In this document: positions 32,129 to 42,804 of the stretch, piece after piece
Position numbering within the stretch: the stretch's first letter is position 1
How the letters are laid out: every line of letters begins with the position of its first letter
Origin: Myotis daubentonii
Lineage: Eukaryota > Chordata > Mammalia > Chiroptera > Vespertilionidae
Assembly (NCBI RefSeq): GCF_963259705.1
Contig: NC_081844.1
Span: 101,892,671-101,956,670, forward strand
Direction of reading: 5' to 3'
DNA: 64,000 nt
Notes under the pieces: model-generated
Database searches by the model: none
Seen by the model: the letters and a program-made list of their open reading frames with translations, nothing else
What the model was told of the DNA's origin: nothing
Position numbers and translations under genes: made by a program

Positions 32129-32654
32129 ATCAGGATTTTAAAAAGATTCCCAGGTGATTCTGATGTGCAGCCAAGGTTAAGAACCACTGCCCTAATCCAA
32201 TGTGAGCGAGGTCCTTAAGAGAGGACGGCTGTGTGCAGACACAAATGGAAAATGCCACGTGAAGATGTAGGCAGAGATCGGAATGAGGCATTAACAAGCC
32301 AAGGAACACCAAGGACAAGACGGTGTTCCTTCACCAGAAGCTGGGAGAGAGTCATGGAACGGATTTTCCCTCAGCCCTCGGAAGGAACCTTCCCTGCTGC
32401 CACCTTGATTTCATACTTCTGGCCTCCAGACCCTGAGAGGAGAAATTTCTGCTGTTTTAATCCACCCAATTTATGGCACTTTGTTCCGCAGTGCAAAGGA
32501 ATACAGATGCTAATGATAAAATACTCCTCCCTCTGCCTCTTAAAATCACTAATTTAGTTACTAATATAACACAAATAAACTAATAAGTATTAGTAAATAT
32601 TTAGAAATTCTCCAGGCAAATGCATTCTATTTCCAACCCAAATAAAATCCTCTA

Positions 32655-32909
32655 CAGTGGGGCCTTGACTTACAAGTGTCCCAACTAACGAGTTTTTCGA
32701 GATTCGAGCCGTCTCTCGGCTGATTTTTTGCTTTGAGTTGCGTTCAGATACCCCACCACTAGTTGGCACAGCGAACATCACAGTGAATGCCACAACATCA
32801 GCCCAGCATCACATGTCTCACTCGTTCACTTTTTGATTTGACATAGGAGTAATTTGAGTTACGAGCTCCGTCACAGAACCAATTAAACTCGTAAGTCAAG
32901 GCCCCACTG
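32655..32909. mobile_element. TA-flanked DNA transposon (Tigger/mariner type), 255 bp
   Basis: CAGTGGGGCCTTGACTTAC at the left is inverted at the right (GTAAGTCAAGGCCCCACTG). TA lies on both sides (32653-32654, 32910-32911). No coding capacity. Confidence 0.87.
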
Positions 32910-32911
32910 TA

Positions 32912-33640
32912 CTGTGATATCATAGATTTCCTTCCGATTGGATCTTCACGGTGGATTTGGATAGGGAGGCTAAAGGTAGGAGGAAGGGCGTGACAAGCAT
33001 GGAACCATGAGTAGACTAGAGGGAAACCATGCCCGCCATGTACTGGCGATGCCTACCAAGTTACTAGGTGCAGTGACAATGAATATCTGCCATAATATAC
33101 ATGCAAGGGTAATAAATCGCTGCCCTCAGCAACCGCAACCATAGTAAGACTATCTGTAGTTTTGCTCTGGCTTATCCACTTCTGCACTTGAACTTCCGGT
33201 CTCATCTCTGCACTTTCCAAAATACTGGATAAAATAACTTTGGGTTTAGGTGTGTGTGTGTTTGTTTTGTTTGGTTGGTTTTTTGGTCTTAATTTACCTA
33301 TTTCATGTCTAAGATTCTATAAACAGTCAGTCTGGTGGACTATAGAAGGAAGCCAGAATGATCCAACATCTTGTGCCCCGTCTTCTGGGGCCAGAGAGGA
33401 TGATTTTCCAAATAAGTTATTAAAATTGATAAATTGCTCATTTGTAAAATTAACTGAACAGAACAGTCAAAAAACTAAAAAGAGGAAAGAAATATAAGTA
33501 AACATTTTTTAAGTCTTCTCTTTTATCCCAGCGGCCTGTTCTGACTATCAGTACTGTTTGCCCCATCCTTTCCCCCACATTCAAAATACCCAGGATGGAT
33601 TATGCATTCCCAACCTGTCAGCTTTGGCTGAATTACAGAG
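32912..33640. other. Single-copy DNA preceding noncoding element B
   Basis: No gene or repeat recognised. Confidence 0.45.
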
Positions 33641-33782
33641 AGCTCAATTATGCTCTAATCGAATAGCTGCCCAATGCAGGCCACGTAATGACTTCCTGAT
33701 TATCTGCCTTTAAATGATGAATGAAATGAATATGTAACATTCTGTTCAAATATAGCATACTTAGCATGCCAAATGAAAACGG
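33641..33782 (+). promoter_or_regulatory. Noncoding element B: second copy of the candidate regulatory block
   Basis: AGCTCAATTA, core GTAATGACTTCCTGATTATC (33685 on) and GCATGCCAAATGAAAACGG keep the order and nearly the spacing of element A at 4851-4995. The 46-bp core differs from A at three positions, all C/T changes. No reading frame or transposon ends are visible. Confidence 0.5.
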
Positions 33783-34426
33783 ATTTTGTGCTCCTCTCTC
33801 TGAGAAACGTATATTTTATTGTAATTCAGTTCAATGGTTATTCGGTTGCTTGTTTTCTAGTCATCAAGATAAACACAGAATGAGCTATTTCGGAGAACAT
33901 TAGTCTTCATTTTTGCTTTCCAACAGATGCTAAAAGTGTTAAACATTGTTTAGATTATTTGGGTTTCTCTCTTTGCACCACCTCATTGGAGAAAAAGTGA
34001 GGAAGGTCGTATTTTTACGAACAGTTCTACTTGGCAATGCTCCAATATACAATGGCCAAAAATCTGTTATGATCAATGTGTTGCAAAAACAATCTTAAAA
34101 TATGAATAAATTATTTATTGGTAAGAGTGCTTTTTATAAAGCAGCAGTTTACAATATCAAAACCCCCAAAAAATGAATACATGCTTTGAAACCTGATTGT
34201 ATGTCTGGTCTATATTCACAGTAGTTTGTTTGACAACAATATTTAATTTTATTATTTTTATGTGATTTTACTTTCAGTATACTAATATTCAAAAAGCAAC
34301 TCAAGAAACTGTATGGGGCATCTCATTGGATGTAATAATAACTTTTATGAGTCAACCTTTCCCACCTAGGAAGAGAGAAAAACAAACAAACACTCAGGTT
34401 ACTAAGTAAGGAGAGAAGGAACTATG
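33783..34426. other. Single-copy DNA following element B
   Basis: Nothing recognised. Confidence 0.45.
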
Positions 34427-34516
34427 GAAGGAAGGAAGGAAGGAAGGAAGGAAGGAAGGAAGGAAGGAAGGAAGGAAGGAAGGAAGGAAGGAAGGAAGGA
34501 AGGAAGGAAGGAAGGA
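34427..34516. repeat. (GGAA)n microsatellite, about 22 units
   Basis: Nearly perfect AAGG tract. GGAA arrays can bind ETS-family factors, but nothing here shows that this one does. Confidence 0.97.
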
Positions 34517-34805
34517 GTCAGGGAGGGGGAAGAAATTTTGTTAATGAATAGTTAATACTGTTGCGCAATTGGTGCTTATGTGGTGGTCCCAGAAAAGGTT
34601 TTGCATGATACATATCCTGGATCAGCTTCCAATGAAATGCTGTCCAAGATAAAGAAGATAACCTCCTTTAAGAGCCTCTTTACCCTTCATTTTACTATTA
34701 GGAGAATTTCTTAATTATCATGAAAAAAAGCCTTTACATATGATGTTTATTTCAATATATATATACATCATGATTAAGTTAATAGATTTCACACTCTCCT
34801 CAGAA
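34517..34805. other. DNA without recognised content
   Basis: Short single-copy interval between the GGAA tract and the mariner MITE. Confidence 0.4.
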
Positions 34806-34807
34806 TA

Positions 34808-34938
34808 CAAGGGTAGGCAAAAGTAGGTTTAGAGTTCTCCATATGGAAAAAGATATGCAGGTTATGATTATATGATTTTATAAGAATAAGCTGTGTTTTG
34901 TGTACTCAAAACTATAAACCTACTTTTGCCCACCGCTG
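34808..34938. mobile_element. Mariner-type MITE (131 bp)
   Basis: Left CAAGGGTAGGCAAAAGTAGG and right CCTACTTTTGCCCACCGCTG are inverted ends between TA dinucleotides (34806-34807, 34939-34940). Confidence 0.88.
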
Positions 34939-34965
34939 TATATAACTTAATGCATTATGTTATCA

Positions 34966-35027
<62 letters not shown>
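34966..35027. repeat. (GA)n microsatellite
   Basis: About 30 units with one interruption. Confidence 0.96.
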
Positions 35028-35030
<3 letters not shown>

Positions 35031-35712
35031 ATTTAATGCATTATGCTATTACTAAAATTTCCATTTTGGTAAAATAGGGACAATACTTGTCTCCTAGAGC
35101 TGTTATAATACTGAGGTAACACTTGTTCAAAATGCCTCCCACATCCCATAGATAGTACTTCACTTCTATTGCTATGATTTTTATTTCTATTATTCATACT
35201 TGATAGACAAAGAATATGTTTCACAGAAATTAAGATGTTTCAAAAATCTACCTAAGATGACAGGTCTCAGATTTGAATCAAGGACCGAAATCCTAGTATA
35301 TGTATCCATGTTCTTCCTGCCTCCCACCTGGGTATTCTGTTTGTTTTGCTGTATTTTTGTTTGGTTTCGCTGAGCCCTGTGTCCTCTTGGTTAAGTTCCT
35401 GTGCCGGGCATGCTTCCTTTGTTTGCTTTCTTGCTCCATTCTCCTTTTCCTAGCACCACTGACTATGCTTCTCTCCAGTGCACCTGCGTAGGGGGAGGGA
35501 TGAACAAGGTTAGGAAATAGCCTGCCAGGCATTTCCTTTTCACACCTGGCCTTGTTCCTTACCTCTTCTGCCTGCTTCAGGTCTGTGCATTGATTTTCTC
35601 GATGATATGTTGACATGCATGTTTTATTTAAGTTGTGACTGTGGGGAACCACATTGTCTCACAATTCTGTCAATCACATCAGGATTATTTTTATTATTGT
35701 CTAAATGTTTAT
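35028..35712. other. Single-copy DNA
   Basis: No gene or repeat recognised. The 119-codon minus-strand frame (35293-35652) has no recognisable domain. Confidence 0.45.
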
Positions 35713-35725
35713 CAGTAAAACTTTT

Positions 35726-36035
35726 TTTATAGATATTTTTTCTTTTTCTTTTATTGATTTGACAGAGAGAACCACATCGATTTGTTTGTCCACTGATCTA
35801 TGCGTTCATTGGTTGATTCATATATACATATAATTGATTTTTTACAGGGAGGGAGAGGGAGAGAGATAGAGAGTTAGAAACATTGATGAGAGAGAAACAT
35901 CGATCAGCTGCCTCCTGCACACTCCCTACTGGGGATGTGCCCCCAACCAAGGTACATGCCCTTTCCAGAATCAAACCCGGGACCCTTCAGTCCGCAGGCT
36001 GACACTTTATCCACTGAGCCAAACCGGCTAGGGCT
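35726..36035 (-). mobile_element. Ves SINE, reverse, with an extra tail segment
   Basis: The body matches the Ves consensus from 'acagggagggagagggagagagatagagagttag' to 'ctttatccactgagccaaaccggctagggct'. A second tail-like segment (35740-35830) extends it. The 13-bp duplication cagtaaaactttt lies at 35713-35725 and 36036-36048. Confidence 0.94.
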
Positions 36036-36048
36036 CAGTAAAACTTTT

Positions 36049-36812
36049 AAATTGAACACCATTACTAGACGTACCTAAGAACTCAGGACAAGGTGCCTAG
36101 GGTGCACAACTTAAGGAGGCCCTTTCTCTTAGCTTCCTGCAAAGGGCTGAGCCAGCCGCTCCACTCTGTGTGAGTGCCTCCTTAAATTTTGTACCGTAGG
36201 GCCCTGAAAGTTAGACAGTCTGGGTATTTTTTCTTAGAATTACAGTTTCCTTAGGTAATTCCTAGATTGAGAAGGACACTTTGTTATTTCAGCTTTTTCA
36301 TAATAATGGGTTTAACTTACAGCCCTCTTGGAATTTGCTGTGGCATGATAGCAAGTTTAAAACCAGACAATGTTCTACTAAAGGCCAGGTGTTCAAAGTA
36401 TAATAAACAGCTCCCTAAAGATGAGAAAATGAATATTTAACTAGATGACTACATTTGATTTCCTTCATTCATTTTTTATTATTTCAGTGAAAATCTTCTG
36501 GATGGAAATCACAGTGTCAGAGTTTTAATATCTTCTGGTAAATGAAGCCTGTCATTCTAGCGGGGTTAGTGTTTCTTCACAGTACCATTTGGTCAATTCC
36601 GGTGGCTGGTAATTTTCTCCACCGTTAAGATTTAGGGGATTCAGGGCAGATTGTACATCAAGAGTACAAAATTAGTTCTGAGTTTGATAATTACGATGAA
36701 AGTAGTTATATTAATTAGGTTGTGTTTACAAGGAGCCTGATGATTTGAAAACAATAAAGAAAAAAAAAATCCCTCTTCTATGGAAGCGTTAAGTGCTTAA
36801 TTATTGTTATAC
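36049..36812. other. Single-copy DNA
   Basis: Nothing recognised. TTAATTATTG near 36799 is an isolated homeodomain-type motif. Confidence 0.4.
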
Positions 36813-37024
36813 GAGTGGCCTGGTGCATGGATGCATGCACATTGAAAGGAAATTAATTAGAAGAAATAATTTAATATCACTAGTCACCCTTTCTCTATAA
36901 TAGAAGTGTCAACCAAAGTCACGATTGACAACGACAGATCAAAACATATGCGTGCGATAGGTGCCATCGAGAGCTTTATATGTATCGTGGCATGCGGGAG
37001 TCAACTTAGCCTTTTATAGATATA
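36813..37024 (-). mobile_element. Helitron of a different HeliBat subfamily, short
   Basis: Degraded 3' end cgagtggcctggtgcatgg and hairpin gatgcatgc are followed by 'attgaaaggaaattaattagaag', not seen in the other copies. Ends gccttttatagatata. The internal 'tatgcgtgcgataggtgcc' is also unique in this window. Confidence 0.7.
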
Positions 37025-37264
37025 GAACAAACTTGCTTAATTAGACCTACTTTCTGATGTAGCTAAACTATTTCAAGCCCAGTGAAGCACCCCAACTTCT
37101 CTTTCAGGTAATTGTCATCAACACAGCAGTAAATATCAACATGAGTCAGATTATTGTAGATCATGCAGGGAGAACAAAGAGTTAAATATTTAACTGCAGC
37201 AGTGTTTGAGTATATTCTGCGCAGTGAGAAAACCTGAAGTCATTTGCAAGGTCCACCATTTCTT

Positions 37265-37435
37265 TTTTTCAGTCGGGTCAAGTTTCTAAACTTTCTAAAT
37301 CTCTGTTTTCTGGCTAATGAAAAGAAAATAGGATTCTACCAAGTCTCTCCTAACTACCTACTCCAAGACTTCTGTGAGGATCAAATGAGATGAGGCACGG
37401 GAAAATGCTTCACAGACATTTGGTTAGTGTAAAAT
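37265..37435 (+). mobile_element. MIR SINE (diverged)
   Basis: 'caagtttctaaactttctaaatctctgttttctggctaatg' and 'tctgtgaggatcaaatgagatgaggcacgggaaaatgcttc' follow MIR order. Confidence 0.65.
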
Positions 37436-37499
37436 GTTTCCACTTGGCTATAAAGTAAGTCATGTTCCTGGGCTGAAGAAACTGTAAGGAGGCTAGTCA

Positions 37500-37806
37500 C
37501 TAGGGAGAGGAAGCCAGGTGTTGCTACATGATGTTGTTACCCAGCACCCACAGCCACCGTTTTCAGGCTGGGTTGGGATGTCGGCTGCAATTTTGTGGGC
37601 TATCGCTCCAGAGTGGTGGTGGGGCCTGTGTCCCACCTGGGGGAAAGCCGAGTGTTGCTTTGTTGGTGCCAGGTCCGTGCTGCTGTTTATCTGGAAATGG
37701 CCAGTGCACATCATGGCAGCTCCTACATTGAGCATCTGCCCCCTGGTGGTCAGTGTGCATCATAGTGACCTGCCGGATGGGCAAAGGGACACTTAGCATA
37801 TTAGCT

Positions 37807-37812
<6 letters not shown>
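37500..37812 (-). mobile_element. Partial Helitron, 5' part clear, 3' end absent
   Basis: 37705-37812 has the usual HeliBat 5' region: 'tgagcatctgccccctggtggtcagtgtgcatcatagtgacc' and 'cttagcatattagctttt'. The left portion (37500-37700) is GC-rich and unlike the other copies, with no CTAG hairpin end. It may be a truncated Helitron or one with captured sequence. Confidence 0.6.

Positions 37813-37870
<58 letters not shown>
37811..37870. repeat. (AT)n microsatellite between two Helitrons
   Basis: About 30 AT units running into ACATAC and (AC)n before 37902. Confidence 0.96.
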
Positions 37871-37875
<5 letters not shown>

Positions 37876-37901
37876 CATATACATATACACATACACACAC
37901 A

Positions 37902-38472
37902 CTAGAGGCCAGGTGCACGAATTCGTGCATGGGTGGAGTCCCTCTGGGTGGCCTGAAGAGATCAGGCCAAAACCTGCAACCCAACATCACCTGCAGCTCC
38001 TACCTGCTGCTCCCACTCATCCAGGCCCCACTGTGCCTGCCACAGGCTTGCTCCCAATCAGTCCTGATCGGGAGAGGCTCGCACTGCCACAGCAGCACTC
38101 ACCATCCATGATCCCTGTGTCTGGCATCCTCCCAAGGGGATTAGCCTGTGGATCGGGCTGAAACTGGCTCTCCAACATCCCCCAAAGGGTCCGGAATTGT
38201 GAGAGGGCGCAGGCCAGGCTGAGGGATCCCACCAGTGCACAACCAGGCTGGGGAGGGACCACAGGAGGGCTCCAGGGCGTGTCCAGCTCATCTCACTCAG
38301 TCCAGGCAGCAAGCTAACCTACTGGTTGGAGCATCTACCCCCTGGTGGTCAGTGCACATTATAGTGAGCAGTTGAGCAGCCTTAGCATATCATTAGCATA
38401 TTACACTTTGATTGGTTGTTCAGTTGTTCTGCCGTTAGGTCTATTTGCATATTACCCTTTTATTATGTAGGA
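37902..38472 (-). mobile_element. HeliBat-type Helitron
   Basis: A|ctagaggccaggtgcac with hairpin GTGCACGAATTCGTGCA... Ends cccttttattatgtagga|T. The body includes two 'gtcagtgcac...gtga' segments, giving overlapping non-coding frames. Confidence 0.92.
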
Positions 38473-38537
38473 TTTCTTTCAGAGGCGAAGAGAATAATCA
38501 TGTCCATCAAAACAGAGTTCAGTGCAGAGGATTTCTT

Positions 38538-38750
38538 TTTTTAATATATATATTTTATTGATTTTTTTACAGAGAGGAAGGGGAGAGATAGAGTTAGAAA
38601 TGAGAGAGAAACATTGATCAGCTGCCTCCTGCACACCTCCCACTGGGGATGTGCCCACAACCAAGGTACATGCTCTTGACCGGAATCGAACCTGGAACCT
38701 TTCAGTCTGCAGGCTGACGCTCTATCCACTGAGCCAAACTGGCTACGGCT
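38538..38750 (-). mobile_element. Ves SINE, reverse
   Basis: Runs from 'attttattgatttttttacagagaggaagg' to 'cgctctatccactgagccaaactggctacggct'. The target duplication is unclear. Confidence 0.93.
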
Positions 38751-39319
38751 CAGGTTCCTTCTTAAAACAGGAGGCCTAAGAAGTAAAGCACTCTGGAGTT
38801 GACATTCACTTAACATTGGCAGTGAGTATTGTTACCTTGGACCAAAACATCTGCTTTTACATTTCTGCTGTTCATCTTAGGATAGTGGTTTCGGAAATTC
38901 TAATGCAGTGAGAAACATTTTAGAGCTCCAATATTAGATTTTCCTAAGTATTTTCCAGTTACTGCAATTGACAGTTTTTATCTAATTGCCTATCAGAACT
39001 CAGAAAAGTCTGAAAGCAATGTAAAACCCTGATAAAAGTCATCAGGTTTCCCTACACTTGTACATTTTCCTAAATATTGCCCAGTCACCTTCCTTCCTTC
39101 TGACAGTTATGCTTGGAGAGGATCCAAATGTAACTTTGCTATTGTTTTTAACTTTTTCAACCAACACTAAGGGTGATTCACAAGTGTGTTGTTGTAGTAT
39201 ATAAATTATCTAAGATTCTCAAGGAAAATTGAACCAAATAGAAAGTCATGCTCATGGTATATTAATACAATATATAGGGTTTTGTGTTGCACCTTTCATA
39301 ATGCTTGTCCATGGCATCC
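38751..39319. other. Single-copy DNA preceding noncoding element C
   Basis: Nothing recognised. Confidence 0.4.
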
Positions 39320-39930
39320 CTTTGCACTGAACTGAATTAAGTCCAAATCTAAGACAGACAATGACTTTCTGGTTATCCTATATAATAGAGAGATAATATG
39401 CAAATTGACCATCATGTCCTCACATAAGATGTCCACCCCTATGTGGTCACAAGATGTCCACCACAAGATGGCTTGCAGGGGAGGTCAGTTATAGGCGATC
39501 AGGCCAGCAGGGAAAGACAATTAGGGGCAACCAAGCCGGCAGGGGAAGGCAATTGGGGGCAACCAGGCCAGCAGGGGAGGGAAGTTGGGGGCAACTGGGC
39601 CGGCAGGGGAGGGCAGTTGGGGGTGACCTGGCTGGCAGGGGAGCAGTTACGGGTTGATCAGCCTGTCAGAGGAGTGGTTCAGGGCTGATCAGGCTGGCAG
39701 GCAGAAGTAGTTAGGGGCAATCAGGCAGGCAGGCGAGCGGTTGGGAGCCAGCAGTTCTGGATTGTAAGAGGGATGTCGGACTGGCAGTCAGAAATCCCCT
39801 GAGAGGTCCCAGATTGGAGAGGGTACAGGCTGGGCTGAGGGAACCCTCCCTCCCAGTGCACAAATTTCATGCACTGGACCTCTAATCGCTGTATAAATGA
39901 TGAAATGAAATGCTTAGTCACCCAACACAG
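39320..39930 (+). promoter_or_regulatory. Noncoding element C: third copy, split by a Helitron
   Basis: The left half ends GACAATGACTTTCTGGTTA at 39375 and the right half begins TCGCTGTATAAATGATGA at 39886. With the Helitron taken out, the joined 34 nt match element A (4900-4933) at 29 of 34, including 17 of 18 on the first part and a perfect TAAATGATGA. Flanking similarity is weaker than between A and B, so C is the oldest or least constrained copy, or has decayed since the insertion. Confidence 0.45.
39376..39885 (+). mobile_element. HeliBat-type Helitron inserted into element C
   Basis: A|TCCTATATAATAGAGAGATAATATGC at the start. Ends with hairpin GTGCACAAATTTCATGCAC and GACCTCTAA|T (CTAG mutated to CTAA). 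It contains about six roughly 33-bp tandem units built on 'gcaggggagggcagttgggggcaac'. Confidence 0.93.
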
Positions 39931-40740
39931 AGACAAATAAATAGCTTGTGAGACTTTCAGTAGGAAAACAAAATAATTAAAAGTTAAATGTGGCAATTTG
40001 TCCTTTTCAAATATTGTTTCTTTGCTTTCCATATCATGTTTGTTACTGGTTATAAGAACAGTCATTACATTTTAGAATCTGCTCAATTACTCAAGGGAAT
40101 AGCAGCTAAGAATGAAGCAAAACTGGCTCTCTCAGGTTACAGTAGGCTTTCCATACTTAGTTCAGTTCAAAAAAGAAACCCAAGGTTTCCTGGTGAATGG
40201 AGAACCTTGGTTTTATTCACATAGAGCTTTTTCATCACCCACTCCAGCATGGTGCTTCAGAAATGCAGACACCTGTGACCTCTGAGATAAACCCACTAGT
40301 CCACTTCTCTCCTTGGCATCCTCTGTGTTCCGTGGGCAGATCTTTTTGGTGTGAATATTTCCTATCACTTATTCTCAGTGCAACCTTTGTGTCATAAGTT
40401 GATAGCTTTAACCAATGCTTTTCTTGTCTTCCAGATTCACCAAAGACATCCCGACAGCTCTGGGTGGCATTTTGAGAGCAGCCCCTGTTGAAGCTCGTCT
40501 AAAGGTAATCCCCTGGAATGACACCACATGTGTCCTAAGCCAAATGAGCTGCCACTGTGCTCACCCAATCAAAGTGTCTGAGAATTCAGTTCCTAAGAGG
40601 ATATGCAAATCTGTGGTCACGTCATTTAGTATTTTTCTTATTCTTAGGATTCTAACCTTTCTTGCTGCTTGTGAATATGTGAAAATATGTGAAAAAATGT
40701 GTGTGTTTATAAAATAAAAAATAACAACCAACAGCTGCTC
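39931..40740. other. Single-copy DNA with one exon-like segment
   Basis: No repeat recognised. A possible exon (40435-40504) is listed separately. Confidence 0.4.
40435..40504 (+). other. Exon-like segment with good splice signals, very tentative
   Basis: The pyrimidine-rich acceptor 'gcttttcttgtcttccag' ends at 40434 and a donor 'aaag|gtaatc' follows 40504. The 70 nt between them are open in one frame (FTKDIPTALGGILRAAPVE) but I do not recognise the peptide, and neighbouring exons were not found. It could be an exon of a long noncoding RNA, or chance. Confidence 0.15.
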
Positions 40741-40930
40741 TTCCCTCCTCTCAGGCTGCGTTATCGGGGGCCTTCGTCACACTCTCAACTTTCCACTTAT
40801 CACAATTCTCCTACACATTGACTTCATCTCTAGACCAGGAGCTACTTCCTGATGAAGACAGTGTTTTAATCATTTTTTTTAATCCCTAGTGCCTGACATG
40901 TAAGTGTTCAAAGAAATTGGTTTAAATGAA
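40741..40930 (+). mobile_element. L2-like LINE fragment
   Basis: 'gacttcatctctagaccaggagctacttcctgatgaagacagtg...ccctagtgcctgacatgtaag' follows the L2 3' end in decayed form. Confidence 0.45.
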
Positions 40931-42800
40931 CTAATGATAACAGAGCACTTTTAAAAAATTCATTGATATCCTTATATAGACCTAGATATAGAATCTACCA
41001 CCTATGGCTCCATCAAGTTTACATTTTATGTGTTCACAATTTTTACGAGTGGAATCTCATTTTTTTTTCAATCTCAGCAACCACCCTGCCTTGGCTGTTT
41101 TGTTAAATGAGCCCATGACCATTCACCCTTTTCCTTTGTGGTATATATCACACCTCTGCCCTGGAGAAAGAATGTCCATATTGGAGGGAGACCTGATGCG
41201 TGCTAATGAGGCTGACTCTCTAAGAGCTGGCGATTCCTACCCTGAGAGTTCATGTCACCCAGGGTATTTCAGCCTAAGTCTTAGCCAGTTGGTGAATAAG
41301 ATTTTGGAAGCATTCCAAGCGATAGTTAATTATGTGCTTTTTGGAAACTCAAGTCCTTTGCTGTCTTCATGGATGCCTTTCCTCTATTTAGAAAATGCTT
41401 TACTTTGCTTATTTGCACATCTAACCTTATTTACAGTTTTCTTCCGTAAAATAGAAACACAACATAGTACTGAGGCAAATTGCACATTCCATTAGATTTG
41501 TTTAAAGGTTTTAAAAATGCGGCGTGATAGCATATGTAACATGTAACGAACAGCATGAGGAAAACTATAAAGAATCCTACAACTAAAAGGAGTTCATCAT
41601 TTTCTATTGTTTTTCATTTTGCTTTTTAATAAACTCTTGGGAATGTCTGACTTTTGAACCCGTCACATGAGACACTTTTTGTATTTCTTGGTGGGGTTTT
41701 GATGGGTTTTTTTGGTCCTTTGTCTTTAACACAGGTTGGGTTGTTTGTGCATATGTGTGTATGTATGCTTTCTACAGATTTCCAAAGTTACTGTTTGTTT
41801 TGGTTTTCAGCTCATTGTTTGCATTTTGGTTTTGTTTGTTCATACCTATGGATAATAAACTTTATGATAAAGTTGATACTTCAACTCTATGACAAGTCTG
41901 TGGGATTGGTGTGGGGAGGGGGGGTTGCTAGGAAAAAGAACAAGCTGAGGAAAAATTAAATAGTTCCCAAAGAGCATTTTACTTACAGAAATAAAATCCC
42001 AAAGGAAGCTGCTCTAATGCAAAAGACTTGGTGTCAGGACTCTTGATATTAGATACATGTAAACTATGGTCAGAGGAGCTAAGAAATTGATGAGTTGCAG
42101 ATAGTATCGGCTGCTGTGTTTGAGGGCATCTCATGGGTGAATTGGAATGGAGGCCTCTGTTGGATAGATAGTTTGGCAGCCTTATTATTGATCTATTGAA
42201 GACAAAGAAGAAAGTGTTCTGATTGGTATGCTAAGAAGAGTCTGCTTCCTGGGGAAGCCAGGCAGTTTCAGGCTTCCTAACTTTCTATTGTAATTGCGAA
42301 GCCCACCTAGGAAGACAGAGGTTTGAATTATTAAAGAATCTGGAGTTTTCCAGCCTTGCTTGAAGCAGAATTTTCAATATACTGCAAATTTTACACCTTG
42401 TTTGGAAATACACATGTCCCCCTCATGTTTAGAGATAGAAAGAAAGATAATTCACTCAGGAATGAGAGAAGTTAGCTCTGACACCAAAATTCGATTGAAT
42501 ATATTAAGGAGCAACTTGGGTTTTAGACACTTAAGAATTGATTCTAGAGAGTTCGAACAGCTGGCCTGCTGTTTGATATAAATCTCTAAATAACCTGTAG
42601 GGAAAATTAATGTTGTTATTAATATTTTAAATAGGTAGTATACTAATAATTAAACTTTCAACTCATATATGAAACTTTTTCTTAAGAATCATTTTTTAAT
42701 ATTATGACATGGAATTATATTTTTTTAAAACATGAAAAGAAAGCATAGTAGATAGCATGGAGAAATAAGTGTTTCCATTTCTTCTTTCCTGAGTGACACC
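40931..42800. other. Single-copy DNA
   Basis: No repeat recognised. The longest frame, 163 codons at 41004-41495, lacks domains and has no consistent splice or promoter context, so I do not call it a gene. Confidence 0.45.
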
Positions 42801-42804
42801 CAGC

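Larger units (their letters stand above)
31728..32189. mobile_element. hAT-type palindromic (fold-back) transposon with nested SINE
   Basis: Ends CAGTGGTTCTCAACC and ...GAACCACTG carry a perfect 8-bp duplication, ccctaatc (31720-31727 and 32190-32197). With the SINE removed, the two halves are inverted copies along almost their whole length, about 100 bp per arm, including a 39-bp perfect stretch. This is MER20-like or a related Charlie derivative; the exact name is uncertain. Confidence 0.88.
31575..32510 (+). mobile_element. MLT1-type (MaLR) LTR relic, split by a hAT
   Basis: Left part: 'aattgcatcctcccagaaagatacgttgaagtcctaactcccaagacctcagaacgtgatg'. The right part resumes after the hAT with 'ccctaatccaatgtgagcgaggtccttaagag', 'cttgatttcatacttctggcctccag' and 'aatttctgctgttttaatccacccaatttatggcactttgtt'. 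Same family as 15905-16340 and 18257-18640. Confidence 0.7.

Noticed and set aside
41004..41495. 163-codon plus-strand frame in single-copy DNA
   Set aside because: No domain, signal or splice context recognised; base composition is like the surrounding noncoding DNA.
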